Of a stretch of 43,295 bases of DNA, positions 38,506-43,295 are shown piece by piece; the first letter of the stretch is position 1, and each line of letters begins with the position of its first letter. The notes beneath the pieces were generated by a model. That model was not told the DNA's origin. It saw only the letters and a list, made by a program, of their open reading frames with translations, and searched no databases. Both the position numbers and the translations under genes were made by a program. This DNA comes from Sporosarcina sp. HYO08 (GTDB lineage: Bacteria > Bacillota > Bacilli > Bacillales_A > Planococcaceae): contig NZ_LPUT01000005.1 of assembly GCF_001563475.1 (NCBI RefSeq), positions 1-43,295 of the forward strand, given 5' to 3'.

Positions 38506-39414
38506 GTGGCAAGAGCGATTAGATTTGATTACTTTAAAGTTTATGCAAGACAATACAATCAGGAGAATAATGTTATGAATGAAGGGATTTGTGATTTGAC
38601 TAATGTTTTAACACAAGCCCGGGCAATTCCTACTAGAGAAAGAGTATATAGAGTTGGAAATGACCAAGCTAGGTTACAAGATATTCAACAGAAAAATAAT
38701 AAATGGGAAATGCATTTTGTTCGTATAAGAAAAGATGGGTTCCCAATAAAAACAAATGATGATGGAACTTTCGGTTTCTTTGATGATTTAAGCGAGGATG
38801 AGGGCTTTGGTGAAGAAGTTTCTGTACTATATGATCCAAATAATTGCGTAATAATGATAAGGAGAAATATGTATAGTTTATCGCCTTCTGCAATAGCAAA
38901 TTATTTTACTGATGTTGTTAATGAACCTGGTTTTACAGTTTTCTTTAAACCATTAGTTCATCCTAAGGCAATGGAGCTTTTAAAAAGAGATCACTTGATA
39001 AGGGGTGCTGAAGTTTCAATCGCAGACATAAAGAATGCTTTACCAACAACCAAAAAGTCACTTGGCCAAATCATTAGCGGGGCAAATGATATGAATGAAT
39101 CGGTTGGAATAACCTTCAAAATAAGTATCCAACCAAAGGGTTCCAAGAAAAGTAGTCGTTTACCGGTTTACGAAGAACTTGAGGATATGGCAGGTGATCC
39201 TAATGTTAGTAAAATAGAGGTTCGAAAAAAGGCTAATGAAGATGCTAAGGTGGAGACAGTTGATTTAATTCAGCACAGACTATATGATTTTCACAATTTC
39301 TCTGGAAATGACATAAGCCCCAAATCGAGGAATATATTACATATTACGGTTGTAAATAGAATGCAAATACTTTATAGAACAAGGATAAACGATATAAACA
39401 ATACCTACGTGTAA
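38506..39414 (+). CDS. Unknown soluble protein (DUF6731-like), first gene of a two-gene module
   Basis: A 302-residue soluble protein starting RAIRFDYFKVYARQYN with a GTG eight bases after AGGGGG. Later features: WEMHFVRIRKDGFPIKT, an acidic stretch DLSEDEGFGEEVSVLYDPNN (~92-111), IMIRRNMYSLSPSAIANYF (~116-134). This layout recalls an uncharacterised family I believe is DUF6731, found near mobile and defence genes; no catalytic motif is visible. The next gene, 21 bases on, encodes a small four-helix membrane protein. The pair has the size and order of phage lambda rexA-rexB, without detectable sequence identity. Confidence 0.7.
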   Translation: MARAIRFDYFKVYARQYNQENNVMNEGICDLTNVLTQARAIPTRERVYRVGNDQARLQDIQQKNNKWEMHFVRIRKDGFPIKTNDDGTFGFFDDLSEDEGFGEEVSVLYDPNNCVIMIRRNMYSLSPSAIANYFTDVVNEPGFTVFFKPLVHPKAMELLKRDHLIRGAEVSIADIKNALPTTKKSLGQIISGANDMNESVGITFKISIQPKGSKKSSRLPVYEELEDMAGDPNVSKIEVRKKANEDAKVETVDLIQHRLYDFHNFSGNDISPKSRNILHITVVNRMQILYRTRINDINNTYV

Positions 39415-39435
39415 ATATTTGTAAGGAGGAAATCA

Positions 39436-39945
39436 ATGGAAAAACTGTGGGAAAGTAGTTATCCATATGTATTTGCACTTATTCTTGGGGTAATAGTTTA
39501 TCTTTTAAAATGGGAAGTTTCTGATGTTAAAAATATTGACCTTATACTTAATGCCACGGTTACGTTAAGTTCCATTGTCATAGCGTTTCTAGGAACAATG
39601 ATTTCAATTCTTCTAACATTAACTAACGCAAAGGTAATGCAGAGAATAAAGGATAACGGTGCTCATAACACCTTAACTTCATATATATCACAAGCTATAG
39701 TAGCGGGGTTGATTTTAGCAATTTATTCAATGATCCTATTCATGTTTATGGATTATGAAGGAAAGTATGCAAACATCTTACTAATCGCATTTGTGTTACT
39801 GATCACCTTTTTGTTTTTTTCTTCCTATAGAATAATGTATGTTATTTCTAACATATTGAAATCAGTATTACATGAGCAGAGACAAGAGGAACAGGAGAGC
39901 CCACCCGTATTTAAACCTTCAATAAATAAAGAAAACCAAAATTAG
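39436..39945 (+). CDS. Four-helix membrane protein, second gene of the module
   Basis: A 169-residue protein with four predicted membrane helices at about residues 9-25, 37-61, 83-106 and 112-137, and a hydrophilic Gln/Glu-rich tail (HEQRQEEQESPPVFKP). TAAGGAGGA precedes the ATG. The size and topology match small effector membrane proteins such as RexB-type ion channels, but sequence alone does not show that activity. It is likely co-transcribed with the upstream soluble gene and ends inside a terminator homologous to the one before the module. Confidence 0.75.
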   Translation: MEKLWESSYPYVFALILGVIVYLLKWEVSDVKNIDLILNATVTLSSIVIAFLGTMISILLTLTNAKVMQRIKDNGAHNTLTSYISQAIVAGLILAIYSMILFMFMDYEGKYANILLIAFVLLITFLFFSSYRIMYVISNILKSVLHEQRQEEQESPPVFKPSINKENQN

Positions 39946-40003
39946 CACCTATTCTTTTATTGATGATTATTTTAGCATCATTTAAAGGGATAGGTTCTTT
40001 TTC
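39944..40003 (+). terminator. Long-hairpin terminator, right copy
   Basis: GCACCTATTC pairs with GGATAGGTTC (one mismatch), inner TGATGAT / ATCAT helix, then CTTTTT. Loop sequence TGATGATTATTTTAGCATCA closely parallels the left copy's TGATGACTATTTAGTGGCATC, so the two terminators are homologous. Confidence 0.8.
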
Positions 40004-40120
40004 GTTTATAAAATACACCTTGAATATAAAAATAATGGTAACAATTTCCTAGTACCTCACAAGTAAGCGGCGATATGATACTATAAAACTAAGTACTGTG
40101 TATAAAATGGAGGAACAAAT

Positions 40121-42250
40121 ATGAATGATCAAACGTATAATCAAATCGTCAGTTTTATATGGGGCATTGCAGATGATTGCCTTCGTGACGTTTATGTAAG
40201 GGGAAAATATAGAGACGTAATTTTACCTATGACAGTCATTCGTAGGCTTGATGCAGTTCTCGAGTCTACAAAAGAAGCTGTATTGCAGATGAAAAAATCA
40301 TTAGATGAGGCAGGTGTTGTCAATCAAACAGCTGCTCTTTGTAATGTAGCAGGGCAAGCTTTTTGTAATTCTTCGCCCTTCACATTGAAAGACCTGAAGT
40401 CTAGGGCGAAACAACAACAACTCAAGTCGGACTTTATTGCATATTTAGATGGTTTTTCACCGAATGTACAAGAAATCCTTGAAAAGTTTAAGTTCAGGCA
40501 TCAAATCGACACAATGATTGAAGCAGATATTTTAGGGGCAGTTATCGAAAAGTTCGTAAGCCCGACAATTAACTTGAGCCCCAACCCAATTCAAGATGCC
40601 GAGGGTAACATCCAGATGCAAGGATTGGATAACCATACGATGGGCGTCATCTTCGAGGAATTAATCCGCAGATTTAACGAAGAAAACAATGAGGAAGCGG
40701 GAGAACATTTTACCCCTCGTGATGTTGTTGAACTGATGGCAGATATTACTTTCTTACCAGTAGCAGATAAAATTAAAGACGCTCCTTACCTTGTTTATGA
40801 CGGCGCATGTGGAACGGGCGGGATGTTAACCATCGCAGAAGACAGGCTACACCAATTGGCAAGGGAGCATAATAAAAGTATTAAAACTTATTTATATGGG
40901 CAAGAAATCAATCCAGAGACGTATGCCATAACAAAAGCAGATATGCTAATTAAGGGTGAAGGAGTACAAGAGGATCATGTAGCCTATGGCTCTACGCTGT
41001 CAAATGATGGTTTTCCAACGTATGATTTTGATTTCATGCTATCAAATCCTCCGTATGGTAAAAGTTGGAAGACGGATTTGGAACGCCTTGGGGGTAAAAC
41101 AGGCATCTCTGATACACGATTTATTGTTTCTCATGCAGGTGATCCCGAATTTAAGATGATTCCACGCCAAAGTGATGGACAGATGTTATTTTTGGCAAAC
41201 AAAATCAGCAAAATGAAACATGATACAGAACTAGGTAGTAGGATTGTCGAGGTTCATAACGGTTCTTCACTATTTACTGGCGATGCGGGACAAGGTGAGA
41301 GTAATCTTAGAAGATATATTATCGAAAATGATTGGCTTGAAGCAATTATCGCATTGCCTGAAAATATGTTTTACAACACAGGCATTGCAACTTATATCTG
41401 GATCGTTACTAATAGGAAAGCACCACATCGACGAGGGAAAGTTCAATTGATAGATGCAACAAAACTTAAAAGTCCTCTTAGAAAGAACCTGGGTAACAAA
41501 AACTGTGAATTTACGCCTGAGATTAGAAAACAGATTGTTGAAATGCTTATCAACTTCGATGAGAACGAACAGTCTAAGGTATTCGACAATGAAGAGTTTG
41601 GTTACCATAAGATTACAGTTGAAAGACCTTTACGTTTAAGCATAGATCTAGCAAAAGAAAAACTAGACGACTTTGAAAGGATTTGTGAGCAACAAAAAGA
41701 AACAGCTTTAATGTCTGTTATTTATGCAGTAGCTAAAAAGTTCCAATACACTACAATTACTGACTTTAACTTGTTCGTAAAAGAACTACGTAATGTAGCA
41801 AAAGAATTAAATGCCAAACTACCTGCTAAAAGAATCAATCTCATAAAAAACCACCTTGCCTATATTGATGAGGAAGCAGAAAAAGTTATCAGAAAGATAC
41901 ACAAAGCTGGAAAAGTTGAAGCGAATCCACTGTATGGTTTATTCGAAACAACACTTGACGGAAAACCGTGTATTGTAGAGTATGAGGCCGACAGTGATTT
42001 AAGAGATACGGAGCAAATACCTCTACTACATGAAGGCGGTATCGAACAGTTCTTCACAGATGAGGTCATATCTTTTGTGCCAGATGCGTGGATAGATGAC
42101 AGTAAAACCTTGATTGGGTATGAACTTAGTTTCACAAAGTATTTCTACAAACCAGTCCAATTACGCTCACTTGACGAAATAGCAGCCGACATTAAAACGC
42201 TCGAAGCAGAAACTGGCGGCTTACTTCAGGAAATCATAGGAGGTAAGTGA
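40121..42250 (+). CDS. hsdM: Type I restriction-modification methyltransferase subunit HsdM
   Basis: A 709-residue N6-adenine methyltransferase. The HsdM N-terminal domain (~5-150; FIWGIADDCLRDVYVRGKYR) precedes the methylase domain with EHFTPRDVVELM, SAM motif YDGACGTGGM (~227) and catalytic motif SNPPYGKSW (~308). A C-terminal extension of ~200 residues follows, longer than EcoKI-type HsdM but usual in this subgroup. ATG after GGAGG. The hsdS gene follows by one base. It modifies host DNA with the HsdS specificity subunit. hsdR is not in the window and may lie beyond the right edge. Confidence 0.95.
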   Translation: MNDQTYNQIVSFIWGIADDCLRDVYVRGKYRDVILPMTVIRRLDAVLESTKEAVLQMKKSLDEAGVVNQTAALCNVAGQAFCNSSPFTLKDLKSRAKQQQLKSDFIAYLDGFSPNVQEILEKFKFRHQIDTMIEADILGAVIEKFVSPTINLSPNPIQDAEGNIQMQGLDNHTMGVIFEELIRRFNEENNEEAGEHFTPRDVVELMADITFLPVADKIKDAPYLVYDGACGTGGMLTIAEDRLHQLAREHNKSIKTYLYGQEINPETYAITKADMLIKGEGVQEDHVAYGSTLSNDGFPTYDFDFMLSNPPYGKSWKTDLERLGGKTGISDTRFIVSHAGDPEFKMIPRQSDGQMLFLANKISKMKHDTELGSRIVEVHNGSSLFTGDAGQGESNLRRYIIENDWLEAIIALPENMFYNTGIATYIWIVTNRKAPHRRGKVQLIDATKLKSPLRKNLGNKNCEFTPEIRKQIVEMLINFDENEQSKVFDNEEFGYHKITVERPLRLSIDLAKEKLDDFERICEQQKETALMSVIYAVAKKFQYTTITDFNLFVKELRNVAKELNAKLPAKRINLIKNHLAYIDEEAEKVIRKIHKAGKVEANPLYGLFETTLDGKPCIVEYEADSDLRDTEQIPLLHEGGIEQFFTDEVISFVPDAWIDDSKTLIGYELSFTKYFYKPVQLRSLDEIAADIKTLEAETGGLLQEIIGGK

Positions 42251-42251
42251 C

Positions 42252-43208
42252 ATGGTAATTAAACTTAAACCTTATGGAGAATACAAGAGCACGTTAATCC
42301 CATGGTTAGATAAAATACCATCAAATTGGAATGTAAAACGTGCAAAGGCAATGTTCAATAAAATGAATAGACCTGTTAGAGATTTTGATGAAGTAGTAAC
42401 TTGCTTTAGAGACGGAACGGTTACATTAAGAAAAAATAGAAGAATAACAGGATTTACAGAATCAATTAAAGAAATTGGGTATCAGGGAATTAGAAAAGGC
42501 GATTTAGTGATTCATGTTATGGATGCTTTTGCAGGGGCAGTTGGTGTTTCTGATTCAGATGGAAAAGCTACACCTGTTTATAGTGTGTGTATCCCTAAGG
42601 AAGATTTAAATAATTATTATTATGCATATATAGTTCGAGAAATGGCGAAGACAGGCTTTATTCAGTCTTTATATAGGGGGATACGGGAAAGGTCATCCGA
42701 TTTTAGATTTGAAGTGTTTGCTAATCAATCTTTACCAATACCTTCCCTTGAAGAACAAGAACAAATAGTAAAATATCTAGACTTTCAGCTTGCTAAAATA
42801 AATAAGTTTATAAAGGTAAAGAAAAAACTAATCTCTGCATTAAAGGAACGGAAGCAAGCAGTAATAAGTAAAGCTGTTACAAAGGGAATTAATCCTAATT
42901 TGAGAATGAAGCCAACTGGTAATGAATGGATTGGAGATGTTCCAGAACATTGGGATATGGTGAAGTTGAAATTTCTTACAAATAGACCATTCCAATACGG
43001 TGCAAATGAAACAGGAGTAGAGTTTTCAGAGGGTTTACCTAGATACATTAGAATTACTGATGTTACATTGGATGGGCGATTGAAAGATAAGAATAAATTA
43101 TCACTACCAATAGAAGTAGCTAGAAACTTCATATTAAATGATGAAGATATTCTTTTTGCTAGAAGTGGTGTATATGGTAACTTAAAAGTGAGCCACTATA
43201 ACAATTGA
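42252..43208 (+). CDS. hsdS: Type I specificity subunit HsdS, cut short by an insertion
   Basis: A 318-residue remaining frame. The first target recognition domain (~10-170) opens STLIPWLDKIPSNWNVKRAK and closes with the helical conserved region LPIPSLEEQEQIVKYLDFQL. A second domain begins at TGNEWIGDVPEHWDMVKLKF but stops at DILFARSGVYGNLKVSHYNN, where normal members continue ~130 residues. From about 43169 the sequence is insertion-element end, so the last ~14 residues are foreign. One complete recognition domain plus the central helices may still pair as a half-subunit dimer. Confidence 0.88.
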   Translation: MVIKLKPYGEYKSTLIPWLDKIPSNWNVKRAKAMFNKMNRPVRDFDEVVTCFRDGTVTLRKNRRITGFTESIKEIGYQGIRKGDLVIHVMDAFAGAVGVSDSDGKATPVYSVCIPKEDLNNYYYAYIVREMAKTGFIQSLYRGIRERSSDFRFEVFANQSLPIPSLEEQEQIVKYLDFQLAKINKFIKVKKKLISALKERKQAVISKAVTKGINPNLRMKPTGNEWIGDVPEHWDMVKLKFLTNRPFQYGANETGVEFSEGLPRYIRITDVTLDGRLKDKNKLSLPIEVARNFILNDEDILFARSGVYGNLKVSHYNN

Positions 43209-43295
43209 AAACTGAGCCACTTTTGATAGAAAATAACCCTAGCATTACGTTAGGGGGAAATATCAGGAGTGATCACATTGAAAGATAAACAGATT
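43169..43295 (+). mobile_element. Left end of an IS21-family-like insertion sequence (partial)
   Basis: The hsdS frame breaks at TGTATATGGTAACTTAAAAG. Inside are the repeated terminal motifs GAGCCACT at 43190 and 43214 in the context AAAAGTGAGCCAC ... GAGCCACTTTT, and a CCCTA/TAGGG hairpin. IS21 elements begin TG and carry repeated transposase sites near the ends followed by istA. Assignment to IS21 is from memory of such ends; only ~127 bases are visible. Confidence 0.6.
43278..43295 (+). CDS. Start of a transposase gene (istA-like, partial)
   Basis: AGGAGT is seven bases before a TTG that opens a frame KDKQI running off the right edge. Its position inside the insertion end suggests the istA transposase. 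Too short to identify from its own sequence. Confidence 0.4.

Overview
The window is a Gram-positive chromosome segment from the Bacillales, most like Planococcaceae (Sporosarcina, Solibacillus, Lysinibacillus type). The evidence is gene order: yebE-yebG-pur operon, yerB-yerC, pcrB-pcrA-ligA-camS, gatCAB, dgkB and rlmCD follow the order of the same genes in Bacillus subtilis. AGGAGG-type ribosome binding sites, frequent GTG/TTG starts and intrinsic terminators fit this. The assignment is inferred from family knowledge, not from a search.

Layout. 1-840: end of an rRNA operon (23S tail, 5S, terminator), then a broken second 5S copy carrying short palindromic repeats. 910-1340: a degenerate 21-bp tandem array with no gene. 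1474-2189: yebE- and yebG-like genes. 2198-2490: PurR-type operator, sigma-A promoter and guanine riboswitch with terminator/antiterminator. 2583-13305: purine operon purE-K-S-Q-L-F-M-N-H-D (purB and purC absent). 13478-24442: yerB, yerC, pcrB, pcrA, ligA, camS, gatC, gatA, gatB. 24565-30979: thioredoxin-like gene, dgkB, a NUDIX gene on the minus strand, a bd oxidase operon (tiny ORF, cydA, cydB, cydS) and rlmCD. From 31000 to the right edge the DNA is A+T-richer and accessory: serine recombinase, unknown genes, an iadA-nhaC pair, a DUF2971-like gene, a two-gene soluble + four-helix membrane module between two homologous terminators, and a type I restriction-modification locus whose hsdS is cut by what looks like an IS21-family element running off the right edge.

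Most interesting point: both glutamine amidotransferases of the purine operon look dead as glutaminases while their synthetase or transferase parts look intact. PurQ has Gly for the nucleophilic Cys86 and Leu/Asp for the catalytic His/Glu. PurF has Leu for the glutamine-binding Arg and Phe for His in HNGN; its ancestral start codon is now ACG, and the only well-placed ribosome binding site directs a start just after the catalytic Cys. PurL has also lost its conserved HNHPS histidine. I infer that steps 1 and 4 of the pathway may run on free ammonia, which would suit a ureolytic or ammonia-requiring bacterium such as some Sporosarcina. Relaxed selection is the main alternative. A second candidate system is the RexA/RexB-shaped two-gene module next to the restriction locus.
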